37,639 nt of DNA, taken from assembly GCA_034696485.1 (NCBI GenBank), contig JAQIWT010000086.1, forward strand, positions 1-37,639, read 5' to 3'. The notes under the pieces were generated by a model. That model saw only the letters and a list, made by a program, of their open reading frames with translations. It did not search any database and was not told the origin of the DNA. The stretch is from Isohypsibius dastychi. Taxonomy: Eukaryota; Tardigrada; Eutardigrada; Parachela; Isohypsibiidae. Shown here one piece after another: positions 30,180 through 37,639 of this stretch; the first letter of the stretch is position 1, and every line of letters starts with the position of its first letter. The position numbers and the translations under genes were made by a program.

Positions 30180-30720
30180 GAAAGACTACTAGTTATATAA
30201 CAAATTCCAGTTGACATTCATTCGCTAACAGTGCCCATAAAATTTTGAGGGCACACCAAATTCTTTGTGCGTTAAGTGATTTGGAAAGAACCTCGGGAAA
30301 TGGGACATATCGTATCAGTATCGTTTGAAATGAGTCCCCGCAACATTTGAAGGGCATACCGAGATTTTGTCGCATTTGGTGCTTCGAATAAAAAACTTTG
30401 GAAAATGCTTTTTATTCTGTTACATTTCAGATAAAACCAAATGACATTAAGAACGCATACCGATATCTTAGTGCGTTCCGGCATCATGTAAAAAAACGTT
30501 TGAAAACGCTTCAGATTCAGTAACTTCAGTAATAAGTTGCCGTAACACTTTAACGGCATACCGAGATTTCGATGTACTGGAAGGATTTAGAAGGGACTTG
30601 AAAAACGATTTGTACTCAGTAGAATCTCAAATAAGTAGCCGAGGCATCGGAAGGCATATCGAGGTCCTGGTGCAATCCAGGATTTGAGATGGGATCGGAA
30701 AAATGTTTTGCGATTCATAG
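30180..30720 (-). repeat. Diverged tandem repeat, period about 100-110 bp, five units
   Basis: Each unit carries (A/C)GGCATACCGAGAT-like sequence followed 45-50 bases later by TTTGGAAA/TTTGAAAACGCTT and an ATTCAGTA(A)-type block. Centres lie near 30250, 30355, 30450, 30558 and 30655. Read on the minus strand the units give related peptides (MPFKCCGDSFQ, MPLKCYGNLLLK, VCALKILWALLA), so it may once have been a protein repeat or simply a minisatellite. Confidence 0.6.
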
Positions 30721-30974
30721 GTCATCGGCCAGGTGCAAAGTTGGAGAATTTTACAGTTGAATATCGAGCGGATTTAGTTATCGTTAGACCATCTACAAAA
30801 ACAAGAACGCCTCAGACGATATGGGTTTGTCCTTCTGGCATTTTCGGCAGTCAGACTTGAAAATTCTGCATTGAAATGCAGACGGGTGAGCGATCTAGTT
30901 CGGCATTAGCCAAAGAGAGAGACGACCATCATTGAGTTTTGCGCCGTCAAGCATCATCATTCGTTAAAGTCTCT

Positions 30975-31286
30975 TCACAACGAAGTAGAAACCGCAATGG
31001 AGAAATGTGAACGGAGAAGATAAACCACAGAATGTTGCTGACTAAATTTATGAAGTTCAAAAACTTTTCTCTGAACTGATGAAAGACCGATCTTGCAAAA
31101 CTCACGGTCGCTGCAATGAAAATCACCTTCGTTTATGGTGTGATCAATACGGTACGAAAGTATTGATCTGGATGTCACGATGTCGGATTTAAGTTGGGTG
31201 CGGACGACGTCATCTGCATAAAAGGGAGCAGACTTGACGACTAGCTCTGGCGAGCCGATATGAAAGACGAACGAAAACGTGATCAT
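30975..31286 (-). pseudogene. Second copy of the 25.2-kb gene piece, frame-broken
   Basis: The stretch near 31080-31190 matches 25195-25320 at DNA level. The shared GACATC...ATCAA.ACTTTC.TACC block encodes DI.INTF.PY in both, but here that frame meets a stop right after PY. The open frame at 30975-31286 (YRIDHTINEGDFHC, REFCKIGLSSVQRK) is offset from it. Hence a decayed paralogue or duplicated exon. Function unknown. Confidence 0.4.
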
Positions 31287-31544
31287 TTGAGGGATTTATC
31301 CGGTCTTTTTGCTGCCTTGGGTTTGCCCAATGCACCCCGATCAAAACTCTGCTAACAGTTTCTTGATCCACCGTGCAGTTATTTTTGACTGGCACAAATT
31401 CACGCATATGGATACCGAAAAAAATCTGCCCATTTATATTTTCTTTGTTATAGACGTGAAAAATTGTACGTTTTTGAAATTTTGATTGTTGATTATAATT
31501 TGTTTTATATTTTCTTCGGCAATTGATTTTCTACTGGTAACTTT

Positions 31545-31967
31545 TTGTTCCGATCCTTTCTTGCAGGCAAGGCTTCGGAAATGTGCTCTTATGGGGGTGG
31601 ACTACACAACGATGCTTTCCATTCCCGTAAATTCTTCCGTATGTTTTTTCTTTCATTTCCGGATCAAACTCGCACCAATGGCAGCTGTACTTACGAAGCG
31701 ATGCCAGAACGCATTGCACAGCAAAATGACGTCGAGGTACTGCAACAACCTGCTGAGGAGCTGAATTCCTCCAGAGAACCGTCTGAACAACCTCCAGAAC
31801 AACTTACTGAGCTGAATTTCGTCATACAAGCGTCTGAACACAATTCATCACATTCGAGAGCTGTGAAGTACGACGGGAAACTCGACGAAACGTTGTATCA
31901 CTGCAATCAGTTGCAAGAAACCATTCACAACATCAAAGAAATTTCATACGGTCGATGGTCTACTTGA
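31545..31967 (+). CDS. Unidentified exon upstream of the C48-like protease
   Basis: A plus-strand frame. After about residue 50 it is Glu/Gln/Pro-rich (EVLQQPAEELNSSREPSEQP) and ends HCNQLQETIHNIKEISYGRW. Composition suggests a disordered N-terminal region. It could belong to the protease gene that follows at 32.1 kb, but no splice junction is certain. Confidence 0.3.
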   Translation: MFRSFLAGKASEMCSYGGGLHNDAFHSRKFFRMFFLSFPDQTRTNGSCTYEAMPERIAQQNDVEVLQQPAEELNSSREPSEQPPEQLTELNFVIQASEHNSSHSRAVKYDGKLDETLYHCNQLQETIHNIKEISYGRWST

Positions 31968-32096
31968 TTATCTGCTCACGAAAGATGTCGGGCCACACCA
32001 TGCTGCATGCCCCGGAAGCCAGAGAGGACCACTGTATGGAGGCTTCATCCACCAGATGATCGCAAAGAAAATCCCTGACGTGCAGAACCCCAGGAA

Positions 32097-33307
32097 GTGG
32101 CTGATGCTTGGGCCCCATCCTTACAATCGAGCGATGAAACGATATCTTCCCGAACCAGGAGAAAAACAGCCGCAGCTGAAGAAAAGACAAAGACTCCTTC
32201 GAAAGCTTCGGAGAAGAGACCGTCCCAGGCAAATGCTGGTCCTTCGACCTCAGCATCGCAAACGAACACAGTGGTTAAGAAATCTGTCAGAACGCGACCA
32301 GAAACAGCGGGAGCTAATGGAAAAAAGACCGTTGTCACACCACGGCGGACTCTTAGCAGCCTCAGGGTTACACCCGAGAAAGCGCCTCCAGTAGAGATTG
32401 ATGGAAGAAAATCTTTGACTTAGATGGAAGGCAAGAAGAAAGCCCAGGTCACAAGTGTCGAAAATTCCGATGTGAAGGGAAGCACGAAGAACGCTCCAGT
32501 CGCGTTTGAATCCTCCGCAAATGATGTCCACTTATCAGAATACTTTTCCGAATGCGAAAATAAATAATGTTCCTCTAGAGAGAAAGAAGACGCTTCGAAT
32601 ATACTGTTTCGTGTGGCAAATGAGGGCCAGCTTTTGATAAATCTTCCTTTCTACAACAACCTAATATCCGTCCAATATTCCAATCAGCATACAAGATGGA
32701 AAACTAGAGCTGAACTCAACAAGAACGTCACGATCTTTCCGAGTGCTTCTCTCGACGATATTTGTATACAGTCCCTTTTACCAAGACGATGGGTTTCGGC
32801 GCGAGTGCCTAATGCGATGTCGCTTCTCATCTACCAGCGCGTATCGGAAAATACTGAAATCTTGCAAGTGTATGCGATGCCCACCTATTTCATCGATGTA
32901 CTCCTGTCACATGATAGAAGGGGTCTTGCCGTTCCCAATGTGCTTCAACACCCAGTGATCTTGTTACCCATTTTCAACATAAATCATTTCACTCTGCTAG
33001 TGATTTCATTGCTCGAGAAGAAGATTTTCTATTTGGACTCTCTTGCCCCACAAAACTACGCTATTCGTAAAACCATCCGGTTTTAGTATCGAATTTCCAG
33101 CGAATTCAAGACATTCAACAAGATTTTGCTTGGGGATTGTTCGGAACTGCGGCTCTCTTCTATTATCTGATTGTGATACGCGACCACAAGCCTAACTACG
33201 CTCATATTGGAACAGTGCGGTTTCAATGTCGAATTTCCCGCGAATTCAATTTAGCCAGAAATAAGGAGCGGAAGTTGGTAGAGCTCCAGAAACTGATCAT
33301 GTACTAA
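32097..33307 (+). pseudogene. Ulp1/SENP-like cysteine protease (C48) with stops and a lost catalytic Cys
   Basis: C48 proteases cleave SUMO-like modifiers; related enzymes occur in DNA transposons and virus-like elements. One frame runs from 32097 to 33086: a basic Ser/Thr/Lys/Pro-rich N-terminal part (RTRRKTAAAEEKTKTPSKAS), TAG at 32421-32423, a short acidic stretch, TAA near 32566, then the protease domain. In it, ASLDDICIQSLL matches the family 'WLxDxxIxxYL' element, NHFTLLVISL carries the catalytic His, and IFYLDSL the catalytic Asp. After a frame change near 33080, QQDFAWGLFGTAALFYYLI follows, where the family has Gln and then (D)CG: the Gln can be placed, but Cys reads Phe (33140-33142). 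A roughly 32-base segment is duplicated (33077-33108 and 33219-33252). Probably inactive. The fold is assigned from motif order. Confidence 0.6.
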
Positions 33308-33309
33308 AA

Positions 33310-33940
33310 TCGAGTTATTTGTGAATTATGGTTACTTTGATAAGAACTTTCACTCTTTCTTTCCAGTGCCAGCGCTGGAGCAGTTTTTCTTCGACCAGGC
33401 AATTTACATGATCAATAGCCGCAATACAAGTCAAACTGTTAACTTCAGTTCCCTCTTTCCTCTTTTTCGACCTCGGCAGTTCACCGTGAACCGTTTTCAG
33501 AAATGGTCCAAATTCACAACTTTCTCGTTCCACTTTCCATTTCCACTTCCCTTCCTGTCTTTTTTTGTACATTTGTTATCATTTTCAATCAGGGTTTTGA
33601 ATTCACCTTGGCCTGTCGTCTTCTACAGCTCGCTTTCATTTAATCAATATTCTGAATTTTGTAACCCTTCGGATTGTTAGGTGTTCCTTTTCTAGAGAAA
33701 CCGAGAGCTTGCAACTGATATCTCGATCACCGATGTAATCGAAGTTTTATTTGTTCGCATACGGCAACTGTGATGTTGTTCCTCCGGGGCTAACGCTCAC
33801 ATACATGGACACGGGTCTTCAGCCCGGCCCATTGCTATTTTTAATTATCAGCTCATGCGAGCTGCCTGCTTTCCTTTCTGCAGCCGCCATATGAGATGGG
33901 GCGCAGTAGGAATATTCTTTCAACATCTTGAGATAAAAAC
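33310..33940. other. Pyrimidine-rich stretch, no supported gene
   Basis: The plus frame 33321-33680 is open because the DNA is T/C-rich, giving a Phe/Ser/Pro-rich translation (SFHFPFPLPFLSFFVH). Treated as low complexity. Confidence 0.4.
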
Positions 33941-34034
33941 TTGCCAAGCCAAAAACTCCCAGGTACAAAATCCCCTCAAGTTGATTTACGACTGTGTCAC
34001 ACAAGAAACCTGAAAATGATCGCGCCAACTGGAT

Positions 34035-34926
34035 ATGGAACAGATTTTAGTACGTTCCTCGCAAGACAACTACCACTACAAGAGGAAACGATTGACCTCT
34101 CACTCGACCTACTCGCTCTCAGACTCAACCGCCTATTCGCTACACAACTCAACCTCCAATGTGGATCTACTCACAGAAACAAGATACGATTGTTCTGAAT
34201 TCGGTTTACGGCCCGAATGCCGTCTACTATACGCCTCGAAGACAAGAAACAACTTCAAATTCACCTCTGAGATATCAGCCAAGAACTCAGGCAATCACTT
34301 GTCGACAGCAAACACTCAGATATCCTGATGAAAGCATGAACAACATACCGATCTATCAAAATTGGGTTTCTGGAAACGCTTTCGCTGCCAGAGAAATCCC
34401 GATAGTCACTGAGGCGCCAAGAACTACAGCTACTCGACCGAATCGCAGAACAAGACCTTCTTCTACAACAGAACAAAGTCCTCAATCTACAACAATTCGC
34501 ATTCCGGTGGTAACTATGCCCGAATTTTCAGATCCAGACGAGGTCACAGATTAGTTTTTGAGTTCACATTCTCAATTTGATTCTGACACGGCCGTAGATT
34601 CTGAAAATATTATAGCAGACGATTTGCATAAAGTAGAATGTAAACTTAAAAAATGGCAAATTCCGATGATTTGGATGATAAGCAACGTCAGTTCAGTTGA
34701 AGCAGCCTCAGTTTTAGGACTACCTGAATGTTATGCTTCAAAACATGTAGAAGGTATTGTCTTTGCCAATCAATGTAAACCGACTAGAGCAAATATCACG
34801 GCGACACGAACAAAATGTTGCTACGAACCTATCTTTCAGAAAGAATATACAGTACTTCAAGACGGGGAAACATTTAAATTCTTCACCCCTTGTACAAAAA
34901 GCCTTTATGAATACATGAATACATAG
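34035..34926 (+). pseudogene. Secreted/envelope-like protein fragment, broken
   Basis: 34159 to 34926 is a single frame interrupted only by TAG at 34552-34554. The first half is Thr/Ser/Arg/Pro-rich (ATRPNRRTRPSSTTEQSPQS), like a glycosylated linker. The second half is folded-looking and Cys-containing (KVECKLKKWQIPMIWMIS; EGIVFANQCKPTRANITATR; TKCCYEP; FFTPCTKS), with an NIT glycosylation site. A Ser/Thr/Tyr-rich frame at 34035-34170 probably precedes it with a frameshift. Cys-rich ectodomain pieces upstream of a membrane anchor (see 35250-35520) recall a viral-type envelope glycoprotein, but I could not match a family. I describe it only as an envelope-like remnant. Confidence 0.35.
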
Positions 34927-35014
34927 CTCTTGAAGGAATTCCTCACTAGTTGGATAATGTTTTCTGAAAATGAATTGGAGTACCTGAAACTATTCAACTT
35001 CATCATCACCTTCT

Positions 35015-35120
35015 AGCTTCGAATTTCAAAATTCACATTCAAAATTCAAACTCAAATTCACAAAATTCACATTCAAATTCACAAAATTCACGAAAACACA
35101 CAAAATTCAAAATTCAATCA
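35015..35120 (+). repeat. AATTCACA/AATTCAAA short tandem array
   Basis: Imperfect repeats of 6-13 bases built from ATTCAAA and ATTCACA. In one frame it encodes Asn/Ser-rich sequence. Lies between the Cys-rich piece and the membrane segment. Confidence 0.75.
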
Positions 35121-35239
35121 GATAGAGAAGGTCTAGCAATCCATTCTTCCAACACGAGAACTTCTGATCTTTTCTCACAATTTTCTGAAATTAATAAAAA
35201 ATACTGAAGGTGAATCCCACACACAAGCTCTCATTAAAT

Positions 35240-35700
35240 CTCGAGACGAAACTTCATATTGGTCAAATTATTTTTCTCTTCAATTCTGGTTTGATTATTG
35301 GCATTATTTCACAATTGCGCTAGCTCACATCAATTGCCGCAATCATTCTCCTGATCTGTTGCAAATGTAGAATTTCTGGAAAACTCTGGAGTTGCAGAAA
35401 AACAAAAAAATCTCAACGACCTGCAGAAAGAAGAGAATTATTGGAATTAGAATCCCAACTTTTGCTTGCCAAACAAGCTTTTTCAATCTCTCAGCAAACT
35501 GAAACTCCAGCTAAACCAGAACCTCAGCCACCACCTTCGAAAACCAAACGAGGCCGATAGAAATCAACAACCCTCAACCCAACATTGCAATTCAAACCAC
35601 GAACGCAAATCTTTCAAACCCAATTGCAGTTCCAGTTTTGGGGGTTGAAAAAAAATATACTTTCACTACTCCTCCTGATGAAGAATTCACAGACGCTGTC
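35240..35700 (+). pseudogene. Transmembrane segment with Cys-rich cytoplasmic-type tail
   Basis: From 35324 the frame reads LTSIAAIILLICCKCRIS, then SCRKTKKSQRPAERRELLEL, and a Gln/Pro/Lys-rich end (TPAKPEPQPPPSKTK). This is a hydrophobic anchor, palmitoylation-type Cys, then a basic helix, as in single-pass membrane glycoprotein tails. Just upstream SGLIIGIISQL, with a TAG between, completes a longer hydrophobic run, so a stop interrupts the anchor. After 35560 the coding-like signal moves to another frame (EINNPQPNIAIQTTNANL; YTFTTPPDEEF). It probably belongs with the Cys-rich piece at 34.1-34.9 kb. Confidence 0.4.
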
Positions 35701-35789
35701 TTAAATACGAAAAAAAGCTTATAAACATCAAAAATGACTGCATGGTCCCTGCCCGACACTTAAGAACACTTCACCATGTTTTTTACCAA

Positions 35790-36441
35790 ATATATCACTG
35801 TCTCATTTATTTATCATAGCCTTTTCGCTATTTGTTTCTTCATTTCACGCAGTAGAACCAGGTTTCGCTAGCTTGTTGGAACTTCAAAAAGCCTCTGAAT
35901 AAATCCACAAAGCACCCCTAGCAGGACTATGATCTCATCATTTCTTAACAGTTCAGAAACAAATAACCTAGTTCTTAGCCTTGTCCGAAATTTTCCTGTA
36001 AAATATGATATGCATTATACTCGTGCTGCATGTATGCGTGACTGCCTCACTGAATTCACAGCATCTCATAACATCTAATTCCCTTATTTAGAGCAGAATC
36101 AAGATTATCAAATTTCGCTCCAGTATGCTCAGCAAGGTGAAAAAGTTCGAAGAAATTGGCCGACTTTGAACAAATTGTATGGAGACAGTTACGACGGATT
36201 TCGTCAATTAAAAGCCTTTCATCGAAATCATGGAAAATCAGTTCTCGAAATAATTGCAATTTCTGATCACATTGCAAACTGGGTAACATTTTTGCATTAC
36301 AAAGAACTTTGCATGCTCGCCAAAATTTTCACCTCGGAAGAAAAACATTTATTGTACGAAAGCATTACTTATTGGTTATTTTTTAATGCCGATACTTTTT
36401 CTCGCTTTAGAGGAACCACGCTCGATAATCTCCGAAATTGA
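35790..36441 (+). pseudogene. Secreted protein with signal peptide, frame-broken
   Basis: A frame near 35795-35890 encodes a signal-peptide-like HLFIIAFSLFVSSFHA followed by VEPGFASLLELQKASE and a stop. The next part lies in a different frame: SETNNLVLSLVRNFPVKYDM, then Cys-containing RAACMRDCLTEF, a TAA near 36079, then QISLQYAQQGEKVRRNW and the open part 36166-36441 (KLYGDSYDGFRQLKAF; EEKHLLYESITYWLFFNADT; FRGTTLDNL). The stop at 36439-36441 closes it. At least one frameshift and one stop, yet the composition stays protein-like. Family unknown. Confidence 0.4.
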
Positions 36442-36516
36442 TGCCCCTCACCGTCTCAAAAATATAACACTTCATCCGCGCTAACCACCGCTTATTGCTG
36501 ATCTATTCACAGAAAT

Positions 36517-37049
36517 ATGCATTTTCTAATTCTCGTCTTCGTCGCCTTTTTGGCAGTCACCTCAGCTATCACAATTCCACCAGTAGTGATTCAACAATTT
36601 CTTGTCATCGTCAGGATTTCGCTCACTTTCGAGGAGCTGGAATTCGCATCAAACGACAAGTCGAAATTCCCCAAAAACATGCTCAGCACGCAAATACCGC
36701 TTCGACACGCCCTCTTGGAGTTTTCAATCGTAAAGAAGCTAAAATTCTTCAGCGTCTCACTTATCAAGACCTTTCGAAAGCTGAAGAACGCACCGGTGCT
36801 TCAGTTGCACAGGGTTTGAACAAACGGTATTGTACTCAATTCGCTCCTACTTATCCCAGCATAATTGATCGTTATACTCAATATTTCATTATTTTTCATT
36901 TTGAGGACGTGAAACAATTTACTCCGCAAGTAGATACAACGACTCCAGTGGATCACCTTCAATCCGAAACCACCAAGCAAATGCCCGTTGTTCGTCCCCA
37001 TCTTCATGCCTTGAACTCGTCCGATCATCCGGACATCACTGAATATTGA
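36517..37049 (+). pseudogene. Second secreted protein, signal peptide and body in different frames
   Basis: ATG at 36517 starts a clear signal peptide (MHFLILVFVAFLAVTSA, then ITIPPVV). Shortly after, the coding-like reading moves to the frame that ends at 37049: DFAHFRGAGIRIKRQ with a furin-like RIKR site, EAKILQRLTYQDLSKAEERT, GLNKRYCTQFAPTYPSIIDR and a Thr/His/Pro-rich end. One frameshift is enough to join them. With its neighbours it makes three consecutive secretory-type ORFs on the plus strand. No family recognised. Confidence 0.4.
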
Positions 37050-37210
37050 TATCCATAATGGAATCATCTTAGCCTTCGAATGAGCTTATTTTACTCTATC
37101 CTGAACTCCGGAAAAAACCGTATGGTGCAAAAAATGCCTGTGTTTGTGTTGATATTCCAATTTATCTCTACTTGCCAGTACTGGATGGCCGTCCTTGTAC
37201 TGACACAAAA

Positions 37211-37639
37211 ATCTTTCAGAAGAAATGTTGGCTAGTGCTTTAACGCAGAACTCAGAACTCAGAATTCCGAACTCAGAACTCAGAATTCAGATTTCAGAAC
37301 TCAGAACTCAGAATTCAGAACTCAGAATTCAGAACTCAGAACTCAGAATTCAGAACTCAGAACTCAGAACTCTAAACGAAACATCCTCAGAAAACCATAG
37401 ACCAGTTTGTTTCTTGACCGCCTGCGCCAGACAAACTGTCCCCCCCCCCCATTACCAGCGTGAAGAAACTTTCAAAAACTTCTGAAATAATTTGAAACAT
37501 TTTATTTTTCCGAAGTCGGTTTTGCCAGTACTGAAATATATAGTAACGATGTCATTTGAGCTGAAAAATTACTGTAGAAAATACCGGTCCGTTGACCACA
37601 GAAGATTTGAATATTTCTTTTTCTCCGCTGCCCGTTCGG
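37211..37639 (+). mobile_element. Inverted-repeat element with AGAACTC arrays, copy 2 (cut by the window end)
   Basis: It starts TTGGCTAGTGCTTTAACGC, the same end as copy 1 at 7888. A longer array of about 16 AGAACTC/AGAATTC units (37228-37370) follows, then a spacer similar to that of copy 1 (CAGTTTGTTTCTTGACCGCC versus the region at about 8015), a C11 run (37440-37450) and further similar sequence (ACTTCTGAAATAATTTGAAA). The right end is outside the window. Confidence 0.7.
37250..37370 (+). repeat. Tandem AGAACTC/AGAATTC array (copy 2)
   Basis: Longer version of the array in copy 1; units of 7-8 bases, with an open frame rich in Ser/Glu/Leu/Arg that is a by-product of the repeat. Confidence 0.85.

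Noticed and set aside
33321-33680. 119-codon plus-strand ORF
   Set aside because: Open only because the DNA is T/C-rich; translation is Phe/Ser/Pro low complexity with no motif.
34035-37049. LTR retrotransposon with an envelope gene
   Set aside because: No long terminal repeats, primer-binding site, polypurine tract or reverse transcriptase seen in the window; left as an open hypothesis of a virus-like remnant only.
37225-37485. 86-codon ORF with repeated Asn-Ser-Glu-Leu-Arg
   Set aside because: It is the translation of the tandem AGAACTC/AGAATTC array inside a repeat element.
1-37639. tRNA and rRNA genes
   Set aside because: No cloverleaf with GTTCGA-type T-loop and matching A/B boxes, and no rRNA-like conserved blocks, were noticed on reading; a dedicated search was not possible.

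Overview
This window looks like intron-bearing genomic DNA from an invertebrate animal with short introns. The introns I could reconstruct are mostly 40 to 76 bases with GT-AG (once GC-AG) borders, and the recognisable proteins are eukaryotic: an atlastin-type dynamin-family GTPase, a MOSC/mARC-type domain, a SUMO-protease-like (C48) domain and a C2H2 zinc finger. Nothing bacterial was seen: no operons, no Shine-Dalgarno pattern, no long uninterrupted ORFs. A nematode or another small-genome invertebrate is plausible, but the sequence does not let me name the lineage.

Layout. 0-3.5 kb, minus strand: one exon of a mARC/MOSC protein, then a nearly complete atlastin-like gene of at least nine exons (about 0.9-2.9 kb) with several one-base frame breaks and an altered P-loop. 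3.5-4.4 kb: a 924-bp TA-flanked transposon with 250-bp inverted repeats that carries only the DNA-binding end of a pogo/Tigger-like transposase. 4.5-7.9 kb: unidentified, mostly minus-strand coding-like pieces. 7.9-8.65 kb: an inverted-repeat element with tandem AGAACTC/AGAATTC arrays and a 22-base C run; a second copy runs off the end of the window at 37.2 kb. 9.2-11.4 kb: unidentified minus-strand pieces, a 408-bp hAT-type foldback MITE with a perfect 8-bp target duplication, and the 3' end of a LINE-like reverse transcriptase ORF. 12.0-12.25 kb: a 210-bp MITE. 12.3-25.5 kb: scattered unidentified exons, mainly minus strand, with one clear plus-strand gene at 22.65-23.6 kb.

25.5-28.3 kb: a plus-strand spliced gene (about 25.5-26.55 kb) converges on a minus-strand spliced gene (27.94-26.7 kb). 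A roughly 58-bp repeat family with the core CTAGATCATC sits immediately downstream of their splice donors. A zinc-finger gene starts head to head with the minus-strand gene at 27.93 kb. 30.2-30.7 kb: a diverged tandem repeat of about 100 bp. 31.5-33.3 kb: a plus-strand C48-like protease with in-frame stops and, by my reading, Phe where the catalytic Cys is expected. 34.0-37.05 kb: a plus-strand run of broken ORFs for secreted or membrane proteins (signal peptides, one transmembrane segment with a Cys-rich tail). These may be remnants of a virus-like or envelope-bearing element, but no polymerase, integrase or capsid gene was recognised.

A general point: many coding frames are broken by single-base changes at homopolymers, with exon borders otherwise intact. 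Part of the apparent decay may therefore be sequencing or assembly error. In-frame stops by substitution and altered active-site residues show that some is real.
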